Origin: Nomia melanderi
Lineage: Eukaryota; Arthropoda; Insecta; Hymenoptera; Halictidae
DNA length: 64,000 nucleotides
Direction: 5' to 3'
NCBI RefSeq assembly: GCF_051020985.1
Contig: NC_134999.1
Location: forward strand, 12,095,660-12,159,659
Shown in pieces: positions 11,183-24,602 of the stretch. The notes under the pieces are model-generated. The model was not told the DNA's origin. It did no database searches and saw only the letters and a list, made by a program, of their open reading frames with translations. The translations under genes were made by a program, and so were the position numbers. Within the stretch, counting starts at the first letter, position 1; the number at the start of each line of letters is the position of its first letter.

Positions 11183-12083
11183 TACAGTGTTCAATTGTAC
11201 ATAAAATTAAATTTTATAAAATTTATTATAAAATACACTGTACCTATAAATAGAGTATACAAATATAAATAGGCATCATTGAATACACATATAAATTAAA
11301 CATGATTGATTTGATACAACGAATTGACTCCAATAAATTTAAAATCTGAATTAATAATCAATTTGCATTAAATTTTTTTAAAAATTTGAACAATTTTTGT
11401 TTCAAACGACTGTGATTATTAATCATTGCATCGTGTTACCCACCACATGTATGGTTAGTATCACAAAATCCCTTTGTGATAGGACCACTCAATTTAATTT
11501 CATTTGGACATTTGTATTGACGATGTTCAGAAAGTTCCTTACAGGTGGATGAAGTTTTTACCCCTAGAACATAGGAAACAAAATCGATCAGAGATGAGGA
11601 CATTGAGAATTGGTCTGTTTCAAAGGCTAGGCACTTTGTAAGGAACTTTCAAATCAACAATACATCATTGCAAAGTCTGTAGCAGGGAGTACCTAGCCTA
11701 TTAAATCAGACCATATAAATACAACATTCAAATTTATTTATAAATGTACATTACATATTTTTCTATAGAACAGTACTATTAGACGTACGAATTTTTATTA
11801 CCAGTAGAGGAAAATGACATGTCACAAGAATCAAAATATCTGTAACGACTAAAAACCATATTTGAATTGGTGTAATAATATCTTCAGAAACAAGAACAAC
11901 AAATTTGTTTAAACACTGTCATGCGTTTATAGTATTTTACTAATTACGCCACAAAACAATGATAATTACGATATTGCCAGAAAGGTACTCTTCATTCCTA
12001 TCAATACAAAATTCTTCGCTACAGCAACCAGTACTTGCCAAATATCAAAGATGTCTTAAGGAGAGGAACAAAAGGAAACAATT
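11183..12083. other. Tail-to-tail intergenic region with interlocking inverted repeats
   Basis: This 0.9-kb gap separates the convergent YJU2 and coiled-coil genes and should carry both 3'UTRs; an AATAAA on the minus strand near 11792 could serve the coiled-coil gene. Within 11531-11712 a perfect 12-base pair (AAAGTTCCTTAC at 11531 with GTAAGGAACTTT at 11638) interlocks with a second pair (GGTCTG/GGCTAGG at 11612-11631 with CCTAGCC/CAGACC at 11692-11712). I see no coding exon. Confidence 0.5.
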
Positions 12084-13610
12084 TTACAGTTCCTCTTTGT
12101 GAGGGGGAAACCTATTCATCGGCAATAGACGAACATGATAACGAAGAGCGTGCAGATGTTGATGGCCTTCTCCTAGGAAATTTTCATGCAACTCCCTGCT
12201 ACTATTATGCACATTAGCAAATTCTCCATAGGGGTTGCTCCTCGCAGAGGTGAATCTTCTACCTCGAATGATTGTAGGTGGGTCATGATAAACGTTATCA
12301 TGGAAATTAGGTGTATTAATGAAATATTTCGTTTTCCCTAGAGTGGATCCGTCTATGAACCTCTTATGTAAAGGTTCATGAACATCATCATTGAATCTGT
12401 CTTCCTTCGACCACTGTTCAGTATCTTTATTCGAAGATATAATTTCGTTGCGACAACGCTCACATATGTACAATGATTCCTCGTTGGAGGAAGTCTGTTG
12501 CAGACTGACGTCAGAATCATGGCAGGACTGATTGTCAGTTTGCGAAGCTATAGTACTGAGTATAGCATTCGACTTTTTAATAATTGACCCGTATGGATTA
12601 TAATGAGGAGAATATTGCGAGACAGGTGAATGTTGTAAATGAGGTTGATCAGCATGGCTAGAGTGATTCTGATCACCGTCTGTTTCAGACTTGGCAGGAG
12701 GGGACCACGTAACCCTGACATACCGCTGTTCCTTGTTTCTCTGCAGGGCAACCTCCAGCTGAGCAATGCGGTTCTCCAAACGCGTGCGTTGAGCCTGGGC
12801 ACGGTCCTGCTGGTCCTCCATCAACTTCACCATCTTCTCCAATCGCATTATCTGCATCTGCTTGCTCTTCAGAGTGGCATACAATTCTTGAATTGCCTCT
12901 GTCTTTAGTGCTATCTGTTTATTATATTAAATTCAATTTGTAATTTTTCTCATATCTTGATTTAAAGATTTCTGTTAAATCCTTAAACTTTAATTTGAAT
13001 TTAAAAATGATAATTAATCTTTCCACCTTAAAAACTTAAGATTTGAATTTCAAAATGAATAAAATAAACTGTTTTTTAATGTGAGATTATTTTATATTTA
13101 GAAGGAAGCCTAATAATATTGATGTTTTGATCTATGTATAAAATATTTAATTACCACATCGATTTAAATACCTGATCAATGTACTCGTTGTTCTCGTCGC
13201 TGTTCGACAGCTCCCCATTCTGTTGTTCAGTCTTGCCTTTCAAGATGTCCAACAGCTCGTCCCGTACCTTAAGAAACTTGCTCTGTTCACGCATCACATG
13301 GTCACGCTGCTCCAGCTCCAATTGCTTCTTGGTGAGCGCATCCTCCAGCTCTTCCTTTTGCTGAATTACTTCCGCCAAATTATTTCGAAGATCGGAAACC
13401 TCTTGCAGAAGCTCGATTGCCTGAGCGCTTAGCCCAGCTTTCCCACCCTCTTTCGTCTGCGATTGCACCCTCGCCTGAATCTCCGCCAATTGCTTTTCTA
13501 ACGTCCCACTTTTTTCTTGGCTGTGGATTGTTCCGCGAAGAATATGAACTTAAAGATACCTCTCGATAACTAATGCTACCTTTTGAAACATTTCACGAGA
13601 AATATAAGAG

Positions 13611-13648
<38 letters not shown>

Positions 13649-16600
13649 CTTACGCGTTTTTTGCGATCTTCTTTAAATCTAAGTACTGTTTCACCAGGTT
13701 CTTCATCTCGTTCGTCTTCAATACCAATTTGGCAGCCAGTTTCTCCCTCGAGTCTTGCTCCGAGTCATGGTTCTGGTTAGTCCACGAGAACGAAGACAGG
13801 AAAAGAATGATCAACAATTATCACGGATCGTCGACGAGATCGGAAGAATCGTTTAACGAACAAAAGGGTCTAATCAAGCAGTTCTTAGGACTTATCAGAG
13901 GACATGCCCCGAAAGTAGTGCAAACTAACGGCCGCTTGATGCATCACTGCTACGATCTCTTCCTTTTCCTGCTGCAGCTGCATCGTCATCTGCTTCTGCG
14001 TCTCCAACTGAATTTTTGCCTCCTGCAGCTCATTAAACAATCGAACTTCGTTCTCCGAGTGATTGCCCTCTAATTATAAACATCTCGTTGCAATTAATGC
14101 AAATTTTGACCTAAACGTTTGACGAGTTTCATACCAGTAATCGTAAAATCTTTGTTCTTCTCTGCGAGTTCGCAAACTTGGTTGCATTTTTCTTCGAGTT
14201 GTCTGTACCGCTCTTCCAGCTCAACGAAGGCTTCCTCGATTTGCTGTCTATTTAAAACGAAACGTGTATTGTTAATAACACTGATTACAATGCATCGCTG
14301 ATTTTTCTTTCTAATTCTGATTTATCAAATAATTTGAAAATAACGGAAAAGTCGATCTTCTTGAATGATGACAATTTTAAAGATTAATTCTCATGCACTG
14401 TTCAAGTAATTGTTACATTTACATTTTGTAAATGAAATCGTTTTAAAGTTCATATTTCATTAAATTCTTGTTGATACAGTGCCAATGTAAACACTCCTGC
14501 GTAAAAAACTGTAATTAAAAACGGAAACCAGCTTTTTACTTTCAAATTGATCTGAACAGTACTCGAGGGGTAAGAAAGTTTTGTACTTCTTCTCTCTCTC
14601 CATGCCAAGTTCGCAGGTAACAGCGTCCAGCTTCTCCGACAGTTCTTTGATCGTGCTCATAGTATCGTTCTCCTTTGAACTCATTTTCTCTTTTAGTTCG
14701 AACAGTCTACAATAATTTAAGTCAAGAAAATATGGAACACGGGTTTCTTTAATTAATAGGATCTCGTTAATTGCAAGACGCTTATGATAATCCTTTCAAA
14801 GTGTCGCAGAAAATAATCATCTTTCAATTTCACCAGTTCTCTTTTCACAGAATATTTTCTCTCCGGAACAAACCGTATATAACAAAGAAAAGCGTATAAT
14901 AAAAATTCAATAAAACTCTCAATTTTTCGAAACATTTAATATTCAAAATAAGACTCTAGTTTTGCATCTCCTTTTTACAAAATAAAATAGAAAAATCTAC
15001 ATTCACACGATTCGTGGTCTACCAATTAGCGAGCAATTAACAAGACCACTGTACAGTATAGCAGGAAAAACAACCGTGTCTCGAAGCTGTCTCGTTGCTT
15101 CTCGACCTTGATGATCAAGGCCTCGCTGCTCTTCAACGTCTTCTGCATATCTTTCATCTTTGACTCCATCGCCTGATCCTTCTGCTTCATCTGCGTGTCC
15201 AAATTCTTCAGGTTTGTCTGAAGTACCTGAATCTTTCCTTCGTCGTTCACCGCGTGTGCTTCCAGCTCGCGTATCTTCGCCCTGGCTTTCTGCAGCTGTG
15301 ACTCCGCCTGTCGCAAACGTTCCTTGACTTGATTGTTCTTTTCTTTCTCCATTTGCAGCTCCTCCACCGTACTGGTCAGCTGAGACTGCAGCTTCTTTTG
15401 ATCCTCCACCTTCTTCAGTTCTTTCTGCTTCGTTCGGTTGGCCTCGTACTTTTCTATCATATCTGCGATTATTTTAAATTATTAATTCTTTGGGATATTA
15501 TAGATATTCCTATATTAATCTGTTAGTTCATAAATTCCAGATATTATTATATTAATATATTAATTTCTAAATTTAAAAAACAGCACATCAGAAATATAAA
15601 ATATTATTATATTAACATATTAACTTCTAAATTTCACATATTATTCCAGTATATCAATTCATAGATTCATTAACATATTATTCTTACATTAATCTTTTCA
15701 AATCATTCATAAACAGATATTTTTTCGTACCGCGAGCATCCATTACGATTTCTGCGATCGTCTTCGCTTCTGCCACCGCTGCCTCCTCCAAGCACAACTG
15801 CAGTTTTTCGTAGTCCCTCTGCTGCATTTCCAGCTGCGTAGTCAGCTCCACGTTTATATTATCACCCTCAGATTCATCGGTGTCGGGCTTTAAATGTGCG
15901 GTCACAAAAGCCACCAGCTCGGTTTGCTTATTCAATATATCCAAGCAAAGATCCTGAGTCTTCTGTGGAATGTTTTGTAGCTGCCTTTCCAAACGTTCCA
16001 CGTATTCGCTGCCAATTGGTAGCTTGTCCTCGTTAGTGTCCTCTTGATCATTCTGCACGACTGACACAGGAGAAACAACCTGCTTAGGGGATCCTATCTC
16101 GATCTTCAGGTCATCCAATTTCCCTGGGTCCTTTGTACCACTGGCGATCACCTTTTCGCGAAGCTGCGATAACTCGTTGTACAGGTTTTGAGCCAGTTTC
16201 TGTGGATATTGGAAATTAATTTAGAGAAACGATGCCTTTATACATAAAATAGCTATGGTAAATGTATAAAACCAGCGGTGACCCGTGAGAATTTGTGATA
16301 GCGAGGCTGCAGTAATTAAATTGAACCATATGTTATAGAGTATACGTGAATGCACAACCATATGAATGTTCCAGTGTTGAATATATTTATTATCACTAAT
16401 CACAACAGAAATATTCATTTTTTACTCTAGCGCTTCTATATACGAGCTATCTGTGTATAGAACATCTTGTAATTGACAATGATTGATTAATTGTCAACGA
16501 ATGACTGTAGTCTCCTATGATGAAAGTATTAGAAAGATAGAAAGTTACTAATAAAAACTTTTGTTCGTAGTTTTTGAAATTCGAATTCGCTAAATTTTGT

Positions 16601-17942
16601 TGCCCCCACGATCGAGACTTTTGCTATTGGGGTCAAGAGGGTTTATAGTTATGGCGATAAGAATCATAAAACTGGGGAGGTTCAGCTATCTCGTAATCAA
16701 ACGCGTCTGCAGATTATTACCTGTTTATCTATCAGATCTTTCCTCAGCAGTTGGAACCGATTCTTTTTCATGAGATATTGCTTCTCGAATTTCATTGCAG
16801 ATGAAGCGGCAGACGTCGATGATGACGGCCTCCTGTGCGCAGTGGGGCTGACCGCCGGTTGGGGTTTTACGGGTGAACGACGAGCGGAATTGTTCTGCGA
16901 TCTAGTGCTACTCGAAGCATCGTCTGTCGTGTTATCTGTTATTTCCTTCTGAAATTACATTTTATCGTATATTTATGTTGATATTATTTATTAATTTTAT
17001 TATAATTTATATTTATGTCATTCACTAATTTTATTATTATTTACATTTATATTATTTATTAATATTTGCATTTCATACAAATTATTTCGAAACATTATTT
17101 GTTATTTTCGTCGACAAGTAATTCGGTATTAGAGTATTATCTTCTAGGTAGAATTTTCATATAAAGAAATATTGAACATACACGTTACAATCGATTGAAT
17201 GTACACCTTGTTAAAGGAAAATAATGGTTTACTTATTGATGCAGTATTTGCTGGATGGCATAACAACCGTCTCAGGTTTTATATAAGAGTCATAGATACG
17301 AAGCATAACATTTTATTAATACAAACGTGAGTCGTATTGCGAGGTATCGGATTTGTCGAAGCCTTGTTCCTTTGAGCAGTTCCGATGCCCTTATTTCCCG
17401 TAGTTGACATTGCAATTTTCTCTGTGCTGCTCGCAACTCCCGTATTCTCTGAATTTGCAAAAGAACCGAATATACTCTAGCATAATTACATCAAAATATC
17501 AGAAACAAACAGTTTACGACAATTCAGTCTGAGTATAAATCGAATCTTAAACTACTACCACGATTTCTCGCTGTCAAAAGTTCAGTTAACCCTTATGTCA
17601 TCCACCAGGTACCCATACACATATCCAACAACTCATTTTCTTATATTCTTACAAAAAATTTGACAGAATCTCTATTTCTCCGACACTTGCGTGTGAATTC
17701 CTTCTTGAGAAACCAGAAATTTACACAAAAATATAGCACTGGAGTTTGAACAAATACAAACATTGGTTGCTAACATAAGAGTTAAGTGTCAGACATCTGT
17801 AACATCCATTAGCAGATCGTTTTTCGAAAAGTGGTCACGAAAACTCCGTCTTGAAAGGGTTAATCACGCTGGAAGAGCGGACATATTGGTGGTCCATATC
17901 CAGCCAACCTGATGGATGAAGCGGTGCCGTTGACTGGCTCAT
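12084..17942 (-). CDS. Large coiled-coil protein, family not recognised
   Basis: Eleven coding exons on the minus strand join with consistent phases into 970 residues: 17909-17942, 17327-17448, 16721-16948, 15731-16199, 15075-15462, 14587-14706, 14135-14247, 13930-14069, 13654-13772, 13172-13520 and 12084-12914. The start ATG (17942) has an A at -3 and an in-frame TAA 15 bases upstream. Residues 1-110 are Ser/Thr/Asn-rich and probably disordered. A basic segment (about 103-128, KFEKQYLMKKNRFQLLRKD) opens a nearly continuous series of heptad-rich coiled coils to about 755, with Glu/Lys/Gln/Leu dominance and few prolines apart from a break near 160-200. The C-terminal 200 residues are Ser/His/Asn-rich, with one CERC pair and no recognisable domain. 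No signal peptide or membrane segment is visible. The composition fits a centrosomal, cytoskeletal or Golgi scaffold, but that is only inference. Intron 1 carries a TTAA element and intron 9 a TA microsatellite. Confidence 0.8.
13613..13647. repeat. (TA)n microsatellite
   Basis: An uninterrupted TA run of about 35 bases lies six bases inside the 5' splice site of intron 9 of the minus-strand coiled-coil gene (intron 13521-13653, only 133 bp). Length change here would alter the spacing of a very short intron. Confidence 0.9.
17586..17863. mobile_element. Family 1 TTAA element in intron 1 of the coiled-coil gene
   Basis: The left end is TTAACCCTTATGTCATCC; the right end is GACGGAGTTTTCGTGACC further in and TTGAAAGGGTTAA at the edge. 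Only the outermost 10 or so bases pair well, so the copy is old. It lies wholly inside intron 17449-17908 and has no coding capacity. Confidence 0.5.
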
Positions 17943-18540
17943 TATCGTCGGCTGTTATCCCGGCGCCGATGGCGGCACGACGAACGGTGACCGAGTTCCG
18001 ATATGCCTGCGACACGCGGACGAATTTTGCGGTTGTTGTCGACGGCGGAGAAACGGTCGAGTTTCGATTTCATGTTCCCACTGGCCAAGACAGCGAGACC
18101 GCGCGACCGTCGATTCGTTTTCGAGACAGTCGACGACTTCGCGACGCTCTGGCCCGACGGTCGTGTTCCGTCGTCGGTTTTCAACGGATGTGTCCTATTC
18201 CCAAAATTTTACTGTTCCTTCTCACGAGTCAAAGGATTTTAGTTGGATCATCGTTCGACGTAATCGCCGGTCGTCGGGTTCATCGGATCGGTTACGTTCC
18301 ACTTGTGAGTTCGAAGGGTCGAGACACGATAATTTACCTGGTGCTGCGAAACGTCAAAAAAAGGGAGATAGAAATGACGGGCGCCTCTGGCCGCTGGCAT
18401 TTGTTATTGTCGTAAATCTATCGGGAATCAGGTCGCATTTTCACCAGTTCTTCAATTTTAGGTTGTTCGGGGACTGCGTTACGGAAACGCGAGGAATGGT
18501 TAAGGTTGATTTACATGTAATGCGGAGAGGAGATTGTTAA
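17943..18540 (-). promoter_or_regulatory. GC-rich promoter/5'UTR region of the coiled-coil gene
   Basis: CpG-rich sequence begins at the start codon of the minus-strand coiled-coil gene and stops abruptly at about 18540, where AT-rich DNA and a solitary family 1 end (TTAACCCTTTGC at 18537) begin. Reading frames open on both strands here are long because of the composition, but they are interrupted relative to the gene's own frame by a TAA just upstream of the ATG. I interpret the block as 5'UTR plus core promoter. Confidence 0.5.
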
Positions 18541-19897
18541 CCCTTTGCAATTAAAAGTTTTCTTAGTAGGAATATTTAGTATTCCTGGAAAATAGTTCTT
18601 TTGAATAGATTTCTCGATAGTTCTTAAAGAACATTTGATTTGATAAATTATAATTTTTGGCGAATTTTGTATATTTGTTGGTTGGTGATTCTTTTCTTAA
18701 ATTGCTTTTATTGTTTATTATTGTTGTGTATTATGTAAATTGAACTGTCTTATGTTTATATCGTACTGTTGTATTAATTTTACAAAGAGGAGATGATAAA
18801 TGGTTTATTGTGGTATTGTTATTGAGGATGGAATTTGTATGAGTCGTATTCACGTTTTCAAACAAAAATATAATTGACGTGTCCCAAGGAATTAAGAAAC
18901 ATGACGGCAAAACACAGGCGCCACTATAATTGCCAAAAAACCGTCTGTACGGGCGCATCTCAATGAAACTGATGACGCAATTCTGTCGGGGAACAAGGTT
19001 GACCCAATTCATGGGCATGGTTTTCTTTTTTTTTTTTGAAAGGTCTTATTGAAATATTGTGTTTATACTCTGGAACAGTCTTTCAACCGTGTTATCGCTA
19101 TAGTCAAAACAGCATCATTTGTAACAAATATTCTTTCAAATGAACTAAAATCATTTTACAGAAACCTAAATACCGTAAACAATAAAAAATGCAAAGAATA
19201 AATTGTGTTTAGTAAAATAACAATACGGTTTGTATTTATAATATTCCAACATTAACAGCGTATATAACAACAGTGAAATATGAAGTCATCGCAAATTTTC
19301 AAATAATGAACATTGCAGTCCTTCATCTTAAATTTCAATATTTCTATAATTTAACAATTACAAATTATTAACCAAATGATTAGCCAATTGTGCATAGTAA
19401 CTAACATATGTGCCATATGTACTATGTATTATAATTTTTCTATTACAATAATTAGAAGTACAAATTTCCGATTTTCAAAAATAGAAATAATTTAAAAAAA
19501 GATAGCGATGATCGTTTCGCAAGACTCGAGACTATTGAATCTATTAGAAGTACCAATGAAAAAATAATTAACATTCGAGTCTGTTCCAGATGCTACGGGC
19601 CGTGTCTGACCCTTACGGCAGAATCTCCTTTGTATGAGCAACGCGCACGCAAGTTCGCGCAAGCGTTGGGATGTTATTAGCACGCCTCGGGAGTCGTAGT
19701 CAGTTGCCCGGAGACTCGCGTACACGGTGAATCTTTTAGTTACGCGTTTCGATCATGATGCACGCACGTGACATGAAGCACGAAACTCAATTGTTTTAAG
19801 TGTGGTGCACATGTTTCTTGCATCGGTGTGTGTTTTTCTCGAGTAATTACAATGGTGAGTAGTTATGCATACTTTCCTATCTGTTTACCTGAACCAT

Positions 19898-20145
19898 TCA
19901 ACCCTTTGCACTCGACACTGTTTCCCTCGACGAATATTCATTATTTTCTAATGAAATGTTAATAATGTTATTTGCAACTAATATAAAGAAATATCTTGCA
20001 TAAATTAAGGGACAGAAATATTTCATTTGGATGTTCCATGTATTGATATATTATATAAAATTTAATATTTAATCTTAAGTTTTACAATATTGTTGGCTCA
20101 AATCAAATGGCGACTGAAAGGCTCCTTTCGAGTGTAAAGGGTTAA
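19898..20145. mobile_element. Family 1 TTAA element
   Basis: The left end reads CCCTTTGCACTCGA after TCAA. The right end is CTTTCGAGTGTAAAGGGTTAA, its near-complement. The element is about 248 bp, noncoding, and shares its right TTAA (20142-20145) with the family 2 element that follows. Confidence 0.7.
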
Positions 20146-20379
20146 CATGTTGACCGCCACGGTAGTCATTGATGACTGGTGCGTGCAAATTACATGAAAA
20201 CAATTACAATAAGAACACAAATTAAAATGTTTAGTGACATGAGTAACTAAATAATAGTATAGTTTAAGACCTATAGTGCCAAATCATTATTAATTAATTC
20301 TAATAACATTTGCCTCTGTTAGAATACGATAAGTAATGTTGTACGACACTCCAAATTCTCGTGGCGGAGAACGTGTTAA
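20142..20379. mobile_element. Family 2 TTAA element
   Basis: The left end is TTAACATGTTGACCGCCACG, followed by the imperfect palindrome GTCATTGATGAC. The right end is TCGTGGCGGAGAACGTGTTAA. The subterminal GACCGCCACG and CGTGGCGG are inverted repeats. It abuts the preceding family 1 copy at one shared TTAA, the same arrangement as at 4820. Confidence 0.65.
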
Positions 20380-23300
20380 CAACGATCGTCTATATTGTAT
20401 TCTTATTTATATATTTGACATTACAAAGCGTATGATTCGGAGTTTAAAATGCATACTACAATATATACAATTGTTTTTATTGAGATTTAGGCAATTTTCA
20501 AATTAATTAGTAAAATGCTCAATAATCAAAATGATGCAAATAAATTTATTTTTTAAGTATTTAAAAATGAATGTAATATTAGTTTCTGTGTCACATTTAA
20601 GCATCTGTGAAATAAGGGTTCAGTTTGATGAGATGTTATTTTGTATTTAAATATATTAAATTTGAATCTTTTCTTTTGTATCTTCTTTAGTGTTGGTATT
20701 TTGTAAGTTTTAACTTGGTAGTTATGGGATGATTTACAAGAAGGTTGTATGCAAATTACGATTACATTTTTTATGGAGAAAGAAGGAAGGTAACATTGCA
20801 TTAAGAAGGTTTGTGTCTTGTGAATGATAAAAAGGGTTGTTTCCCTATTGAAAGTAAAATCAAAGTCAAAATCAATATTCGTTATGTCAATTTGATACAT
20901 CATTAGATTAACAAAAAATATCTCGGAACATTCCAATTTTGTAAAACATTATCAGTTCAATGATTAATCAACCAATCACTATTGAGATACTATACTTCAA
21001 TAGGATACCAATTTTAATCAACGTTAATTACTCTATTATTACATAAAGTTAATGCACGCTAAAACGTCGTGTTTTAATCCTATCAAACTGGAAAAAATTA
21101 GAGCAACTAATTAAGCCAGATTAAATCCAATCAACGTCTATTATTCACCAATATAAATAAAAGTTAATGAAAACATTACAAACTCAATCTCCACAGCTTA
21201 TAAACATCATTATCTTAAACGACTGAGACGATCATTTCGCCAATATCGATTAAAATTTAAAAGCACTTGAAATGTTACTAAAGCGATTAAAAGGAATCGT
21301 TACACCAGAAGTAATGCTAAACTAATTATTGTATATTAATAACAAATTTACTTTTTATTTCTACACAATCATTACAATTATATTTGTCGATTTAACCACA
21401 TAATTTTCAAAACTAATCATTCAACAATCGAAAACAATAATGCGTAGAGTATCTAACTGAAAAAACGGTATAATGATAAGTTGACTTTCATCCGTTTCGT
21501 TTTCACGCAAAAAATAAATCGAAAATGTCATTTCGCTGGGTACACACGATTTACCGTGATCTTCCATAAAAGGTCAGCGGTGCAGCGAGGGCGCAGATCC
21601 TCAATGACCCTTGAAATGACTGCTCGCGAACGTACCGACCGTTTGTTGACACGGAGTACGTGATCCACGACGATAAACAGCGATCTCTTGAACTCCAGTT
21701 TAATGCACAACAAACTTCAACAGACAACTAATATTTTTAACGCCATATTGCACAGTGGTTCGTCGAGTATTCATCGAAAATGCAACGGAATAAAATAGTT
21801 CTAGAAAAATATTAAATTCATTCAGTATACGCATAAAGTGTCTCGCAAATAAACAGCGATAATGTTGAACGAACAAATTTTATGAGGATATAGAATACAG
21901 ATTTTTATTGGCTTCCTTTGTTTTGCAGGAAATCGATTTTTAATATTCGTTGGATGCACGTGCCGTTGCATATGGCTAATGAGTCTGTTCTTTACGTACC
22001 GTTTCTACTTAAAAGTGAAATGAATGAACGTACAGGATTTAATTAATCTGTCAAGAATAACGGAAATAAAGGGGATAAGTTTATTAAATGAAAATAATTA
22101 TCCAATTCAAGATAAAATGTTTCAACAATTATAAGTATTTGGGTAATCAGAATATCGTCGTGGTGTTCTTATTAATCATAGAAATTGTTGTGGGAAAAAT
22201 GTTAAATTTACTCTGATAGATATTATAAGAGAATAAATATTTAATACATTTGTATTTGTATTATTTTATGTTTTGTGTTTATTATCTACAAGACATAGTT
22301 CTGTGTAGTTCTGTGAAATTATATAAAGATATTGCGTAAACGTTTTCTGCACATCAAGCTTCGACGAAAAATGTATACGATAGTGTGAAGTATTGCGTTA
22401 GTGCAAAGTGTGTAATCGAAACATTCCTCTTTTTAATGAAGTATAGATATTACTATTTCTAAATTGCTTATTAGAAACGAGGAAATGTGTAGGGGAACAT
22501 GATATTTATTTAAACGGAGAAAAGTTGAAATTAATAGTGAATTGTATGGTCAACCAATGCGGTCACTTCTCGTAAAATTATAGAAAGGACGGTGAACCAA
22601 TTAAGATTGTAATTGGAATTGGAGAGAAATAAATTGGAAAATTAATTTGGGAATATTAAAATGTTTCGATGCTTAATGTACATCAGTGTTTATTAAATGT
22701 ATTACTGAAACAGTGAATAAAGTTAAATTAGAATAAATAAATTAAATTAAAAGTATTTTAAGAATCTTCATTATATTTTCTCGTTAATGTCTATCAATTA
22801 TACTATGAATATATTAAACAAATAATTGATCGATAATTTATTTAGTAATTTAAAAACAATGTGGAATAATTTATTTTTTTTTATTTTCCTAAACATTAAT
22901 GCGCAAGAAGCTTGACTTTATACGTTATTTAGAACTGTGAACTTTTCAATGTTTCTTCGGGCCAGATTTGAAAGAGGTGGACACCGCCATTATTGGAGAT
23001 ATCCTTCCCTTCACAGTTTGATTACGTTCATCAATCATCCCAAACTTTGGAACTACTTTCCCAGAGCTTTTACTGAATGCTTCAAAAACTTGCGGTAGAT
23101 AAAATAACCCATTCAATTTACACAAGTTTACAACCAAGCTTTTTTGAGGGGAAATTGATGATCAGTTAGGAAACGAAACTTTGTCTGCAGAGGCGGAAGG
23201 AAAAGTTTAACGTATTCGAAATTACCAAAATCAAAGCAGAAACTTTGTTACGTTTGTAAGTGATATTGTCGAATATTCAGTAAATCTTTGATATTTCTAT

Positions 23301-24357
23301 GTTATGGATAAATAAAAACTGATTCTATAACAATTAATCTGTGATAAAAATAAAACTACTGTATAATTTATCAAATATTGTTTTGTCCAATATAATATAT
23401 GGCATTATGCCATTATTTCACTATTACATTCATAAATATTAATAATTTCTGAAGAACTTTAATAAAAATAAGTTGATAAATATCAATGATTCTGCACGAA
23501 GTTTGAAACCTGTTTAATATTGAAAATTTGATATCACTTTCGACTCGTCATTTTTCAAAATCGTCAAGAATATAAAAATTACGTGCGACGATCTCGTCAG
23601 AAACCGTTAAATCCGCGAGATGAGGTTGTTTATTCAGTTACTTCTCCCGTATCGTCGCCACAGTGCTATAGTAAACTGTCAATTGAACGAAAATATTGTA
23701 TCGTATCTTCGGCAAACACGGGCAGAGCGAAAAACGCAATTATCAGACAACTTTCCTGTATTCCAGTTGGCGCGCAACGCACTTCGCCGGTATTCAACAA
23801 TATCGAACACGAAGTTAGTTAGCGTTTAATCTCGTCGAAGTTAATTAGAACCGAAGCTTCCCCGACAAAACAAAAGCTCGCGCCCCTGATTGGTCAACCA
23901 GAATTCCCATTCAGAATATTGCGACGATATTTCTAGGCGCGGCGCTGCTGCGAAACTTTCTAACAGATGTTTCGAGGAGCGAGAACACACATAGTGGAGA
24001 TTCGTTTTCTTCGACGTGTGACATATTTGCGCGCGCTCCATTGATTCTTCTATTCCGTAGACATGACAATTCGAGCTGCGCGTTCACTCGATAACATTGC
24101 GCGAAACATGAAAATTGAGGAATCGCGGAAGTTGTTTTTGAAGAAAACGTATCAGTCCGTTGATAAGTTTGTCAATAAATTTCTTAATATATTTCTTAAC
24201 GAATTAATAAACATGTTTAAAGAAATATTTATTGCTAGACAGATAGGACTATATTTGTTTTACCAAAGTTTTCATAAACACGAAATCACGTTAATATAAA
24301 AACTGCGTTTATAATTAATCGCAATAAATTCTAAAGAAACTTATATCACAAACTTAC

Positions 24358-24602
24358 ATGAAACGTCGACTGCCACGAGAATTTCGAGCGTTTTGTTATA
24401 GTAAGATTTATTCCTTTATAATAGAGGAAAATGGTATTAGGAATAATTAATATTTTGGTATTAAAATACTCATATTACACTATTATCTACTTTATTGTGT
24501 CACTGGATAATTTGATTCAATATCAATTTTCTTATTGTAATTGTTTTCAAGCAATTTGGAAGCTCCGATCACCGGTAGCCACCGTGGCAGTCGACGTGTT
24601 AA
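24358..24602. mobile_element. Family 2 TTAA element
   Basis: The left end, ACGTCGACTGCCACG, pairs with the right end, CGTGGCAGTCGACGT, as a perfect 15-base inverted repeat; TTAA is retained only on the right. ATCACCGGTAGCC next to the right end is the degenerate subterminal palindrome. The terminal 60 bases are clearly homologous to those of 25816-26008. Confidence 0.75.

Noticed and set aside
13573..14073. Plus-strand frame of 166 codons
   Set aside because: Antisense to exons 8 and 9 of the coiled-coil gene and runs through the TA microsatellite; the minus-strand exons have matching phases and coiled-coil heptads.
22946..23137. Minus-strand 63-codon frame with balanced composition (GKVVPKFGMIDERNQ)
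   Set aside because: It looks more protein-like than most, but begins at TTG, lacks clear splice context, and matches nothing I know. It could be a pseudogene fragment; not enough to annotate.
24063..24299. Plus-strand 78-codon frame starting with ATG
   Set aside because: AT-rich Lys/Phe/Ile-dominated translation with no domain; typical chance frame.
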